A stretch of DNA of 57,577 nucleotides from Neocallimastix lanati (nom. inval.) (GCA_016946835.1 JACVTC010000290.1:1-57577); one strand, 5' to 3'; shown: positions 23,285-34,723, counted from the first letter of the stretch. Numbers and translations: made by a program. The notes: a model not told the origin generated them from the sequence alone.

Positions 23285-23470
23285 ATGAAAAATCAGCTAA
23301 ATAATAAGATGTATTCATTATTGTTTTATTATTTTAAAAATATATGTAATTATAAAAAGTATTTTCTTTTCTATTTGATTGTTGTAACATTAGTATATGT
23401 AGTTGAAGCGAAAATTTTCAATAATAAAAATTTAATTAAAAAGCAATCATTTACAAATTACTACTACTAA
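23285..23470 (+). CDS. Short ORF with a hydrophobic segment, uncertain
   Basis: A 61-codon ORF whose residues 26-43 are a strong hydrophobic stretch (YFLFYLIVVTLVYVVEAK). It could be a signal peptide or anchor followed by only about 20 further residues. It may be the truncated start of a secreted protein gene or chance in AT-rich DNA. No homologue is recognised. It lies about 215 bases beyond the long foldback. Confidence 0.2.
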   Translation: MKNQLNNKMYSLLFYYFKNICNYKKYFLFYLIVVTLVYVVEAKIFNNKNLIKKQSFTNYYY

Positions 23471-23599
23471 TAAAGAATATTGTAATAATAGTAATCATGA
23501 ATTTAATTTAATATGTATGAAAAATATTCAAATTATATAGTTGAGGTATACAAGAAAGAATTAATAAAATTTTACAAAAAAGAATGAAAAATGATGATT

Positions 23600-23900
23600 T
23601 TGATATCCAAATTCTAATTTTCATCTTGATAATTTTTATTTTAATTTTATTTAATATATATCTACAATCGTTTATTTAAAACTGAGTGAGGAACTTTACT
23701 ATTTTTTTAAAGGTTCAACAGTTTATAAATAAATTTATAAAATATCATCTTCAGTTAATTTTTAATTTCTTTGCTCTTATAATAAAATATGATAGATTAA
23801 TTCAATATAATTATAATTTTAATTTATTTTTATTCAAACTGAATAGATTGAGACTCTTAAATTTTTAGAAACTTTAGTTGCACTAACAAATTTGTTAAGC
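23600..23900 (-). mobile_element. Copia relic: leader fragment, primer site and LTR stub
   Basis: A tRNA-Lys(CUU)-like primer site (GATTGAGACTCTTAAAT, about 23846-23862) is followed by an LTR-like beginning (TTTTAGAAACTTTAG). Leader-repeat remnants such as TTTTCATCTTGATAATT lie upstream near 23620-23636. The arrangement equals the 5' end of copia-A. Boundaries are approximate and nothing coding remains. Confidence 0.4.
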
Positions 23901-24240
23901 ATTGTATAAGGATTTAGATGTATAGTATATAAATGAGAATTATATATAATATGTTTTTAATTAAAATTTTAAATGGCAATAATAAATAATTATTGGTATT
24001 CTTAATATATATTATAAAATATTTGAAAAAATTTATTTATTTTTTTTATTAATTAATTTATAATTTATTTTCAAATTTTAAAATTAAATATGTATACTTA
24101 AATTTTAAATATTTTTAAAAACTAATACCAAAAGAATAAATTCCAAAATAATAATATTACATAAAGGTTTTATTTTCTATTAAAAATAATTTAAAATTTT
24201 ATAATAAAATATTTAATATTTAATATTAAATTATAAATTA

Positions 24241-24324
24241 AAATATAAATAACACCGTACTAAAATTTAAATATAAATAACACCGTATTAAAATTTAAAT
24301 ATAAATAACACCGTATTAAAATTT
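24241..24324. repeat. Three tandem 28-bp units
   Basis: Three units (24241-24268, 24269-24296, 24297-24324), each AAATATAAATAACACCGTA followed by (C/T)TAAAATTT. Only one base differs among them. They lie about 160 bases beyond the stop codon of the UDP-xylose synthase gene. Confidence 0.9.
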
Positions 24325-24485
24325 ATAATAAAAAAAAATTTCTTTTTTAAAAAAATTTTATTCTTTCATATATATACTTTTTAATTATTTTTTTTTATTT
24401 CTTTAAAAAAAAAATATTTATCAATAAAAATAAAAAAAATATAATAATATAAAAACTGATATAACTTTATTTATTTTATTAAAAT

Positions 24486-25445
24486 TTATTTTTGACCAAT
24501 ATCTTTTATTTCTTTGAAATAATCTATAGTTTTTTGAAGTCCTTCTCTTAATTGGATGACTGGTTCCCATTTTAATTTTTCTTTTGCTAATGAAATATCT
24601 GGTCTTCTTTTGCATGGGTCATCCATAGGTAATTCTTTATATACCATTTTGCTTTTTGATTCCTTAATAAGTTCCAAAATTATTTCTGCTAATTCCTTTA
24701 TTGTAAATTCATTTGGATTTCCCAAATTAATAGGTCCATGAAAGGTATCATCTGTATCCATCACTCTTATCATTGCTTCAATTAAATCATCAATATATTG
24801 GAAGCTTCTTGTTTGTGAGCCATCGCCATATATAGTTTCATCTTGGTCGTATAGAGCTTGATTCACAAAATTAGTTATAACCCTACCATCATCTTTTGCC
24901 ATATAAGGACCATAGGTATTAAAAATGCGAATAATTTTAACATTCACTCCAAATTGATTAATATAATTAAAGCATAAAGTTTCAGCACTTCTTTTTCCTT
25001 CATCATAGCAACTTCTAATTCCAAAACAATTCACATGGCCTCTATAGGTTTCCTTTTGAGGATGCTCTAATGGGTCACCATAAACTTCTGATGTACTTGC
25101 TTGAAGCATTTTACAATTATTTATTCTTGCTAAATTCAGCATATTGGTTGTTCCAATAAAACATGTATTAATTGTAAATAATGGATCTTTTTGATAATGT
25201 GGAGGTGAAGCGGGACATGCTAAATTATATATTTGGTCTAATTTTTCTTCAATAGTTAAAGGTTCTATAATATTATGATTGATAAACTTAAAATTTTTGT
25301 TCGTCATCAAAGGTTTTATATTTCTCATTTGTCCTGTGTATAAATTATCTACACAAATTACTTTATTATCATCCTTTAATAATCTTCTACAAAGATTTGA
25401 TCCTATAAACCCAGCACCTCCGGTTATCAGAATAGTTTTACTCAT
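24486..25445 (-). CDS. UXS1: UDP-glucuronate decarboxylase (UDP-xylose synthase), cytosolic type
   Basis: A 319-residue extended short-chain dehydrogenase that should convert UDP-glucuronate to UDP-xylose with bound NAD+. The Rossmann loop GGAGFIGS is at residues 9-16. The active site is TSEVYG (118-123) with the Tyr147/Lys151 pair in CYDEGKR, the form typical of UXS rather than of other sugar-nucleotide dehydratases. Other family blocks are ACPASPPHYQ, RIFNTYGP, DGRVITNF, GDGSQTRSFQY and INLGNP. It starts directly at the Rossmann fold, so it lacks the N-terminal membrane anchor of animal UXS1 and resembles cytosolic plant or bacterial forms. There are no introns. It is divergent from the UGDH gene, which makes its substrate. 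Confidence 0.92.
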   Translation of the reverse strand: MSKTILITGGAGFIGSNLCRRLLKDDNKVICVDNLYTGQMRNIKPLMTNKNFKFINHNIIEPLTIEEKLDQIYNLACPASPPHYQKDPLFTINTCFIGTTNMLNLARINNCKMLQASTSEVYGDPLEHPQKETYRGHVNCFGIRSCYDEGKRSAETLCFNYINQFGVNVKIIRIFNTYGPYMAKDDGRVITNFVNQALYDQDETIYGDGSQTRSFQYIDDLIEAMIRVMDTDDTFHGPINLGNPNEFTIKELAEIILELIKESKSKMVYKELPMDDPCKRRPDISLAKEKLKWEPVIQLREGLQKTIDYFKEIKDIGQK

Positions 25446-27018
25446 TATATAAAAAATTATTTTAATATTATTTATATAATCAAGAAATAATTCTTTTTTT
25501 ATAAGAATTTTTTCTTTTAATATTTATTATATATAAACAAAACATAATTAATTTATATTATTTTTAAAAACTTTTTTTATGTTTATAAATTCTAAATGAA
25601 TTTATTAAATAATTTGTTAATACTTTAAATATTAAAATATTTAAATTTAAAGTAAAGAATATATTATTAATAATAAAATAAATATTTAAAGAAATTATAA
25701 ATTAATACTTTATTTTATTTAAAATTTTTCTATTTAATTTATTAAAAAGATGAATAAATTTGTATAATAAAAAAAATTATAAATAGTTTAAAAATAATTA
25801 TAAAAAATATTCGAATTAATTAACATTTTTACAATATTACTTAATTATATATTATTTAAAAAAAAATAAAGAGAAATAAATAAATCGATTATTTATAAAC
25901 ATATCATTTTTCGAGTTATTTCTAAAATATGATAAATTTTATTACAATTTTAAATTCATAAGACTTAATAATTGAATTGAATTTTTGTTTATAATTATTA
26001 TTACTTATAAATAAAATAGTAAATAGTATTGTAATCTCTAGAATTATTGAAATTATGGAAAAGTTTCATCAATAATAACTATATTGAATTTATATGTATA
26101 AAAATGTTTTAAATAATAATATTAATAAAGTTTTAATTTTATTAAATTCCTTTTATGATTAATTATGTTATAAAAAATTTTTTACAATACAAAATATATA
26201 TACATATAATTATTGTCATTTTTATTACTATTAAATTATATAACATTTTAAACAATAAAAGTACATAAACAAAAAAAATTATATATAATTTTATGTTTTT
26301 GAAAATAAAAATTAAGTTAATTTATTATTTAATAAATAAATATTGTTAATTTCATGTTAAAATCAATTAATTATTTAGTAATTTAATTTTAAAATTCAGA
26401 AATGAGTTAAAAAGCTTTTGTTAATTAATATTTTATAATTTTAACTATTCTAATATAAATCATTCGAAATATTAAAATTAACATACTTTATATAAATAAG
26501 TTATATTGTAATTACTTTATTTTATATTGACATTTATTACCATTACTTAGAAGTTTTATTTTAATTTTAAAATTTATTATATATATTTTTAAAATAAAAA
26601 AACTTTTTATAAATAATGTATTAAAAAATATTATTTATATTAATATTTTAAAATATATATATATATAATTAAATAAAATTACTTTAAAAATTAATATAAA
26701 AATTATAAATTTTATATTTATATACAAATATATAAAAATCTAAAATATTTTATTACGTTAATTTTAAAATTATTATAGCTTTATTATATTTTACTAACAT
26801 TTAAGTTAACTTTTACTACAAGTAATTTGATTTTATTATGTTTAATTATTTAAAATAAAAATAAATTTATTAAATTTATAATTAATTCAATAAAGATTTT
26901 TAAAATTTATTTTAATTATAAAAAGAGTAATTTTTTTTCAATTTGAAAAATATTAAAATTATTATTTAATATTTTTTATCAATAATAAATTTTAAAGTTG
27001 AAATATATAATAATAAAA
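25446..27018. promoter_or_regulatory. Shared intergenic region between divergent UXS and UGDH genes
   Basis: About 1.57 kb of very AT-rich DNA separates the two start codons and must hold both promoters. Consecutive pathway enzymes firing outward from one interval suggests possible co-regulation. No specific operator motif can be picked out. Confidence 0.4.
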
Positions 27019-29397
27019 ATGCTTTTTGAATCATTATTAAATAATGGAAATGAATATGTCAATATATCTAATGAAAAAATTGGTCAATTTTCATTTAAAA
27101 AGCTCTTAAATCGACCATTAAATGTTTGCTATATTGGTGCAGGATACGTTGGAGGAGCATCAAGTTCAGTAATGGCTTATAAATGTCCAGAAAAAGATGT
27201 CATTGTAACTGTTTGTGATGTTGACTCCAAAAAAATTGATTCATGGAATTCTGATAATGTAAATTTTTATTTATATTATTCATAAAATTTTATATTTAAG
27301 TTAAGAATTTATTTCTAATATAATTATTTTATATTAATATGAAAAAAAAATTTTAAATTATAAATATGAAGCTTCCAATATATGAACCTGGATTAGAAGA
27401 AATTGTAAAAGATAGAAGAGGAAAAAACTTATTTTTTACTAATGACTTGGATAATTCTATATATTCCGCAGATGTTATATTTATTTCCGTTGGCACTCCA
27501 ACTAAAAAAAGAGGGATTGGTGCTAATCAGGCTGCAGAACTTAGGTTTTTATAATATTTTAATTACTTTTTTTTTTAACATATTCGAACTAATATTCGAA
27601 TTATTTTTTTTTAATGTATGAATATAAATTTATTAATTTTTATAGCTACATAGAGAGTGCAGCAAAAAAAATAGCAACCATTTCAAGAAATTCAAAAATT
27701 ATTATAGAAAAGTCTACTGTTCCTTGTAAAACGGCTGAACATATAAGATCAATATTGGATGCAAATAAAATTAAAAGTAATACTTTAGATAGGAAAATAA
27801 ATATGAAATTAAAATATATAATTTTAATTAGAATAAATTGTAATTTATACATAATTGGTTATATTTTCTTGTATAAATATTTTTATATATAGATAATATT
27901 AATTTATATAAGGAAACTGTCGAAAACGAAGATTTAAATATATTGAATATATCACGTTCAAGTAGTAATGCTACTTTAAATGAAAATGATAACGTAATCG
28001 AAGATAGTATAGAATCTGATAAAAATAATGAAAGATCCATTCATTTTGAAATTTTATCAAATCCAGAGTTTCTTGCTGAAGGAACTGCTGTAAATGATAT
28101 TCTTAATCCTGACAGAATTTTAATAGGAGGATTACCAACAAAGAAAGGTTTAATAGCTCAAGAAATATTAAGTAAACTTTATTCTTATTGGATTCCTGAA
28201 GAAAAAATTATAAAGATGGGACTCTGGTCAGCTGAATTATCAAAATTAGTGAGTTTCTATAATTATAAATAATTTAATTTAGTTTTTTATTTTAGATTTA
28301 AAGAAAAATTTTTAATAATATAATTTTGCTTTAAAAAAATTAAAGACATCAAATGCATTATTAGCTCAAAGAATTTCTAGTATTAATTCTTTAAGTGCTT
28401 TATGTGAAGAAGTTGGTGCCGATATACAAGAAGTATCTTATGCTTGTGGTTTAGATTCAAGAATAGGACCCAAATTTCTTAACGCCAGTATTGGTATGAC
28501 AATTATTTAATATATAATAAAAAATAAATAATACTTAATAAATAATTAATAATAAATAATAAATTTATATATTTGGTTCATATAATAATAAATTAAAATT
28601 TTAATATAGGGTTTGGAGGAAGTTGTTTCCAAAAGGATGTTTTAAATTTAATTTATCTCTCAAATTATTTTAATCTTCCAGAAGTTGCTGATTATTGGAA
28701 TCAAGTAATTGTAATGAATGAATATAGAAAATCTAGATTTATAAAAAATATTTTTAATAAACTCTTCCATACCATTAATGGAAAAGTAATATCTATATTT
28801 GGTTTTTCTTTCAAAAAGAATACCAAAGATACAAGGTAAATCAAATAATATATATGAAAAGAATTTCTTTTTTTAATATTTTTAATATACTAATTTTTTA
28901 AAAAATTTAATAGAGAATCACCTGCAATAGCAGTAGTGTTGTCACTATTAAGAGAGGGTGCAATAATTAAGATATATGATCCAAAAGTATCTTTAGTACA
29001 AATTAAAAATGATATAAAAGAAAACAGTAATAAAGATGAATATTATGGTAATTGTTTTAAAAAAAAATAAATAATAAATTATAAACCAATATGTAATTAT
29101 TATAATTTATTAAACAATATATAATTATTAATATTTTTATTTATAATCCATAAATAACTAAAAAAAAAAGAATTTATTTCAAAAATTACAATTTGCAATT
29201 CATGTTATGAAGCCACTGATGGTGCAAATGCTATTGTAATATGTACTGAATGGGATGAATTTATATCTCTGGATTATAATAGAATCTATAAACAGATGAT
29301 GAAACCTGCTTTTGTGTTTGACGGTAGACTAATTTTAAATCATAAAGAATTAAAAAATATTGGCTTTCATGTTGAAACAATAGGAAAAAAATTATAA
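27019..29397 (+). CDS. UGDH: UDP-glucose 6-dehydrogenase, eight exons (544 aa)
   Basis: Oxidises UDP-glucose to UDP-glucuronate with two NAD+. My exon model is 27019-27258, 27372-27544, 27646-27776, 27893-28248, 28346-28493, 28610-28835, 28914-29047 and 29171-29397. All junctions are GT-AG, phases agree, introns are 78-123 nt, and the total is 1635 nt. Motifs in order: YIGAGYVGG (NAD loop, 38-46), [10 protein letters not shown] (81-90), EKSTVP (159-164), [12 protein letters not shown] (236-247), ELSKL with Lys299 and Asn303, [10 protein letters not shown] with catalytic Cys355 and Asp359, FKKNTKDTR (418-426) and VICTEWDEF (492-500). These fit the eukaryotic 490-residue type. A roughly 50-residue acidic, Asn-rich insert (180-230) is extra and spans intron 3. 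The upstream TTG codon at 26998 is not the start; ATG 27019 is. The pathway partner UXS is divergent next door. Confidence 0.92.
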
Positions 29398-30829
29398 TAG
29401 CAATTTTATTTTTTAAGAATTAATTAATAATACTCTTCAAAATAATAATAAATTATACAATTTTTTTAATTATAAATTTTTTTTTAATTAATTAATAAAA
29501 TATATTTTTATTCATGTATACTTGTATAATATATATTTATAACTTTATTGCATTATAAAATAAAAAAATTTTATTAATTTTGAAATACTAAAAGATCTAA
29601 AATTCATTACAATAAAATTATATTTGATATTTATTATTGTTTTATTATCATATATTTCAATATACTTAAAAGTAAATAGTTTATTAAATTATTTAAATAA
29701 AATATGAATAATTTAATTATTTTTTTATAATTTTTAATTTTCAAAAATTTTTTTTCAAATAGAAATAAAAGTAAAATTTTTAATAAATAAATTAATATTA
29801 ACTTTAAAAATTTAAACATATCAAATACGTTATTAGCTCAAAGAATTTTTAGAAGTAATTCGTTACTAAAATAAATATGTAAGAAATACTATATAATTAA
29901 ATTTATATTTAAAATATAAAAGATGCTATTTATATTCAAATTAAATATATATCAATAAATATTAATAAAATAAATTTATAATTTTATTTTAAAATAAATT
30001 GTAATTTAAAATAAAGTTGTTTAAAGTTTTTCTTTTCTTTATTTAAAAATAAAAATTGATGTAAATAATAATATATATTATGAAATAAGTTTTAACTACA
30101 AAGTTATCATTGTTGTATTATTTTATTTTTATTATAATTATTCAATAATTATAAAATTAAATATTATAAAATAATAATTGTAGTATAATGGTTTATATAA
30201 ATATGTATTTATACTTTCTTTGTTTAAAATTTAATTATTAGTATTTATTAAAATTTTATAATTCTCATATAACTAAAAGAACATTTTTCAAACAATTATC
30301 TATTTAATTTTTATTACACAACATTAAACATTTATGTATTATATTATATTAGTTTATATTTTTAATAATTTTTATAATATATTTTAACATGATATTTTTA
30401 ATTTGCATATTTGATTAAATTTCTTTCTTACTCAATTTCATTTTGAAATTTATAAAGTTAAGTGATTTGAACCATATATAATTTAATTGAAACTTTTAAT
30501 TTTTTAATATGTTTATTTATAATTATTAATTTTATATTTCAGTTGAAAATGAAAAATGTAAAAAAAAAAAATACATAAAAAAAATATATTTATTAATACT
30601 TTGACTTTCATTTTTATTATACAATTTATTTATTATTAATTAAGTTTCTATTTTTTCAATATTTTGATATATATAAAATTATTTATAAAAAAATAAAGTA
30701 TTTTAATATAAAATTTAAATTATTTTGTTTATTTAAAAACAATATCAAAAAAAAATAATGTATATGAAGCATAAATTTTATAATATTTACAATTAGGCAA
30801 TAAATATTGAAACTTTAATATTAAAGATT
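29398..30829. other. AT-rich intergenic with a UGDH exon echo
   Basis: Mostly A/T-rich noncoding DNA. The exception is 29819-29868, which resembles the start of UGDH exon 5. The minus-strand ORF at 29634-29819 is Leu/Lys/Ile-rich and looks like chance. Confidence 0.5.
29819..29868 (+). pseudogene. Duplicated fragment of UGDH exon 5
   Basis: ATCAAATACGTTATTAGCTC followed by AAAGAATTTTTAGAAGTAATT closely follows the start of exon 5 at 28346 (ATCAAATGCATTATTAGCTC and onward). Translated, SNTLLAQRIF corresponds to [10 protein letters not shown] of UGDH. It ends quickly and is about 420 bases beyond the UGDH stop, so it is either a local duplication remnant or what is left of a second UGDH copy. 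Confidence 0.6.
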
Positions 30830-31402
30830 TATTTATGGACTTTAGCAAATATAGATTTATCTTCATAATATCCATCATAGAGAATAATAGTAATTTTTTC
30901 ATTTGATAGAAAATTATTAATTTTTTTTTTTACATTTCTTATTAAATTATATAAAGTAAGTTCCAATTCAAAGAGAATTAAATATATTGACTAAATTAAT
31001 CGAAAATAATCTAACATTAAAAAATACTTTATTTCTTTCTTCCAGCTCCATTTAAACCATTTACATTAAATAGAATATAAAAGTATTTGCACCTTCTAAA
31101 TACAACCTCCTTTTCCTACATTATAATCTATTAGATTTTGTTTCATTTTACCAGTTGGAGAATAACGTAATTTAATATATTGCCTATTACAAACTGAAGA
31201 AGTATATTTTGCCATTTCCACGGCTTTTTTAATATCATCTAATTTTTATTTTAAAATTTTGTAATTTCTTATTGAATGTCTTGACTTAATTTTCTTATAA
31301 TCAATGTTATATTTATTATTTAATTCTTCTTTAGTTAATACAAATGTTCCAATTTTTTGTTCTTCAATATTTCTATAATATTTTAAAAATTTTTATACTA
31401 CT
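30830..31402 (-). pseudogene. Nitroreductase-family pseudogene, bacterial type
   Basis: The minus strand gives a decayed flavin nitroreductase. From about 31380 downward one frame reads TFVLTKEELNNKYN, then the FMN-binding start SRHSIRNYKIL, a TAA, KKAVEMAKYTSSVCNRQYIK and VGKGGC, then another stop. After a damaged middle, INNFLSNEKITIILYDGYYE and IFAKVHK match the usual C-terminal block (P-x-NEEI...GY...AKSPR). Order and spacing fit the bacterial nitroreductases often found in exopolysaccharide clusters. At least three stops and frameshifts make it non-functional. It lies between UGDH and the glycosyltransferase. Flavin-binding identity is inferred from motifs only. Confidence 0.6.
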
Positions 31403-32035
31403 TTATATTCAGACCTTTTTTTAACTTATACTTTTTTTAAATATTTTTATATTCTATTAATGTATTAATTAACAATAATGAAGATTTAAATTGATATGAA
31501 GCCTTATGTCAAAGCAAACTAGTATAATTAGATAATACAAGATGTCACCTTTTTTGTAATATAAATAGTTTATATCTATTTTTTATTTTGATTTTTATAT
31601 TAATAATCACTAATTTCCTTATTTGTATTTTATAGTTTCATTTTTATTCTAATTAACTATTATTAATATTTTATATTATAATAAGAAATATAATAATAAT
31701 TATAATTATATTTTAACAAATAATACAAAAATTTTTTTTGATTAATCTATTCAATAGATAAATAATTATTAATAAATTAATATTTTATCATTATTTCATT
31801 GTATTATTAAATTTTAACATTCAAAAAAAACTATAAATACATTTAAAATTAAAATTAAATTTTTATTTATATAGTTTTTATTTAGAAATACTATTTAAAT
31901 AAATATATAACTTATAATAATTATATATATAATTTTTAATTTTTATTATTAGGATTAGATTACATATTATAAAGTTTATAATTATATCATATTATTTTTT
32001 CTAATATAAATAATTTTTTAAAATTTTATTAAAAT
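31403..32035. other. AT-rich intergenic, nothing recognised
   Basis: No coding-like sequence beyond the edges of the neighbouring pseudogene and glycosyltransferase. A/T-rich on both strands. Confidence 0.5.
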
Positions 32036-32797
32036 TTATCTTAATTCTTTTGTATTATTTATATTTTTTTCGTTCATTAAATTTTCCTTTTTAGCTATTC
32101 TATCAAAATTTCTTAATCGTTTATTAGAATAATTCATAACAGAACCAGTTCTTCTTTTATAATAATAATAAATTCCTTCATCTGGTAATTTTAAAATTTT
32201 AGGTCTGAATTTATTAGCCACTCTATTAAATTCCGTGTCATCTCCGCCATGTCTCTTGAATTCATTAAATCTGATATTATTATTTTTTATAAATGATTTT
32301 TTCCAAATTTTATCATATATTGCCCATCTAGTATGCTTTATTTTTATATAATTTTCGGAAATATTTGTGCCTTTAGTTATATGACCCACAACTATATCAT
32401 TATCATATGAATTTTTCATTAGTAATTCGAAAAATCGCTCATCAATATAATCATCACTATCAACAAATCCTATATATTCTCCTTCTACATTGTCTATTCC
32501 TATGTTTCTTGCTCCACCAGGTCCTTTATTTATTTCAAGATGAATAATTTTGATTCGATCATCGGTTTCCTTGTATTTCTTTAATATCTCTAATGAATTA
32601 TCAGTTGAAGCATCATCAACAATAATTAATTCATAATCCTTGAAAGTTTGATTTAAAATTGATTTTATACATCTATCCAAATAAGGACCTGTATTGTATA
32701 CAGGTACAATAATTGATAATGGTAAAGCAAAAGTATTCTTTAAGAATATTTCTAAAGATAAAAAAATTAATAATAATAAATAATTAAAAAATTTCAT
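32036..32797 (-). CDS. Family 2 glycosyltransferase (GT-A fold), bacterial-type
   Basis: The 253-residue protein starts with a hydrophobic segment (residues about 5-24) that would be a signal or membrane anchor. The GT2 nucleotide-sugar domain follows: SIIVPVYNTGPYLDRC (28-43), IIVDDASTDNS (58-68), NKGPGGARN (90-98), and the metal-binding DXD in GFVDSDDY (110-117). The strongly conserved order is that of bacterial capsule and lipopolysaccharide transferases, suggesting acquisition from gut bacteria. It is shorter than many such enzymes (about 300-340 residues), so the acceptor-side C-terminus may be trimmed. No intron is seen. The donor cannot be predicted, but enzymes making UDP-glucuronate and UDP-xylose are close by. 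The added N-terminal segment would place it in the secretory pathway. Confidence 0.85.
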   Translation of the reverse strand: MKFFNYLLLLIFLSLEIFLKNTFALPLSIIVPVYNTGPYLDRCIKSILNQTFKDYELIIVDDASTDNSLEILKKYKETDDRIKIIHLEINKGPGGARNIGIDNVEGEYIGFVDSDDYIDERFFELLMKNSYDNDIVVGHITKGTNISENYIKIKHTRWAIYDKIWKKSFIKNNNIRFNEFKRHGGDDTEFNRVANKFRPKILKLPDEGIYYYYKRRTGSVMNYSNKRLRNFDRIAKKENLMNEKNINNTKELR

Positions 32798-33411
32798 TTT
32801 TATTTTTAATTTTTTTTTTATTCTGAGAAGTATTTCTTTTATATTTATGTTAAATTAAATTTCTAATTAGAATATAAAAAAGTTATATAATTTAACCTTT
32901 AAAAAAATAATTTTCTATAATTTTTTTATTGTTAAAAGAAAAAATCTCCTAAGTTTGTAAAAATATAATATTGGTATTTGTTAGAGATTAAATTTAATAT
33001 TTTTAAATTTTTAATATAAATAATTAATAATATTAATGATAATTTAGGTTTGTATTAGTTTTTTAAATAAAGTTTTCTAATAAAAATTATAAAGTAATAA
33101 ATAAATATATTAATAAAAATGTTTTTAAATAGATTTTATTATATTAAAAATTCATATAAATATAATTATAAATAACGAAGTATAATATAATTAATATATT
33201 AAAAAATTTATAATTTAATAAAAAGATTAGAAGTCTTTAAGTGTTCTTAATTACTTTGTAGAATATAAAAAAATATTAAAAAATATTGAATATTTTATTA
33301 AATAAATAAATACAAAAATAAAATTTTATTAAAATGGAACAAAGTATATCGCAATTTATGGAATTATATGGACTATCATTTACTTAAAAAAAATTACATT
33401 ACTATATATTA
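32798..33411. other. AT-rich intergenic, nothing recognised
   Basis: Upstream region of the glycosyltransferase gene, with poly-A/T tracts and no ORFs. Confidence 0.5.
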
Positions 33412-34360
33412 TTTTAGAAATAAAAATCTTGTTTCGAGTATTGAGATGGAGTTTTTTTAAAGAAAATATCTTTTAGCTGACAATCAATTTTATGGTAATA
33501 ATATTAGCTGATAATATTTTTTCATATTTATATTAATTGACTATTAAATATTTTATATTTTTATTATTTTTTTGTATTTAAAATTATTTTAATATTAATT
33601 TTATATTATAGCTTTTTTTTTTTTTGAGGAGTGATTTATTTATTTATTTATATTAAATTTAATTTAATCTGCTTATTTTCTATTTAATTATACATGTATT
33701 TTAATTTTTATAATTATTTTATTTCTTTTTATAGAACTATATTTAATATATTATTTATTTATATGATTTTTCAAAATTCTTAAAAATAAATTTCTTATTT
33801 ATAAATAATAAAAATAAGAATACCTATCTTAGTTTTTCTTTCAGGAGATATATGTCTTTGAATTTATAAAAAGAAAATAAATTTTATCATATTTATTTTT
33901 ATAAAGTTGAATATTATATATTTCAATATTGAATAACAATTAATTATAAATTAAAATTAAAGTGTTATAATATTCATAACATTATTTATTTATATTTTAT
34001 TTTAAATATATATATTTTTATTTTTATTTATATTATAAAATTAATATAATATAATTTTATTTATTTTTACTTTTCATTATTTCTTACTCAATCTGGTGAT
34101 ATTGAGGTTCTTAATCTTTTAGAAATAAGAATCTAGTTTCTCGTATTGATAAGAAGTTACGATTTAAGAAATTTATCTTTTACGATATTTATAGTTATTT
34201 TAATAATATTACACAAATTTATAATACTGATTAAAAGAAGTATTACTATTATTAAAGAAAATTTAATTTAGAATGATTATATTATATAACGATTAAAGTT
34301 ATATGAATAATAATTTAAAATTACAACTTTAATAATTTCAGGATTACGTTTAAATATTTT
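33412..34360 (-). mobile_element. Copia-type relic with LTR pieces and primer site
   Basis: Stretches at 33409-33476 and 34117-34186 are alike: TTTTAGAAATA(A/G)AATCT, a GTATTGA block and a TATCTTTTA block, as expected of two LTR ends. The right one is preceded by a tRNA-Lys-like primer site (34087-34116). The left one is followed by leader-type hairpin units (TTTTAGCTGACAATC ... ATTAGCTGATAATA). No coding sequence is left. Edges are approximate. Confidence 0.4.
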
Positions 34361-34543
34361 TATTTAAGAATAGTATAGTAATTCTTTTTGTTTGATATTT
34401 TTATATAAAAGAATAATTCCTTTCTTATATATTAAGATTGAATTAATTAAAATTTATTTCAACTTTAACAATCAAATACTGTCATAAATTTTTAATTATA
34501 AATAATTTATTCATACATAAAAATAAATTTTAAAGTTTCATTC

Positions 34544-34547
<4 letters not shown>

Positions 34548-34576
<29 letters not shown>
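34548..34576. repeat. Poly-A tract of about 29 bases
   Basis: An A homopolymer of about 29 bases with no neighbouring structure. Length may be unreliable. Confidence 0.6.
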
Positions 34577-34577
<1 letters not shown>

Positions 34578-34723
34578 AAAATTTTTAAATCATCAAAAAA
34601 AAAAAAATTATTACTATAATTTGCAGTTATTATTAATAATACAATTTATTCATAAAATACCTTTTTAAATTTAAGAATTTTTCCTTTAATTTATTTTATT
34701 AAAATTATTCCATAAAAGAAAAT

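Noticed and set aside
29634-29819. Minus-strand Leu/Lys/Ile-rich ORF of 61 codons
   Set aside because: Typical of random open frames in poly-A/T DNA, with no motif.
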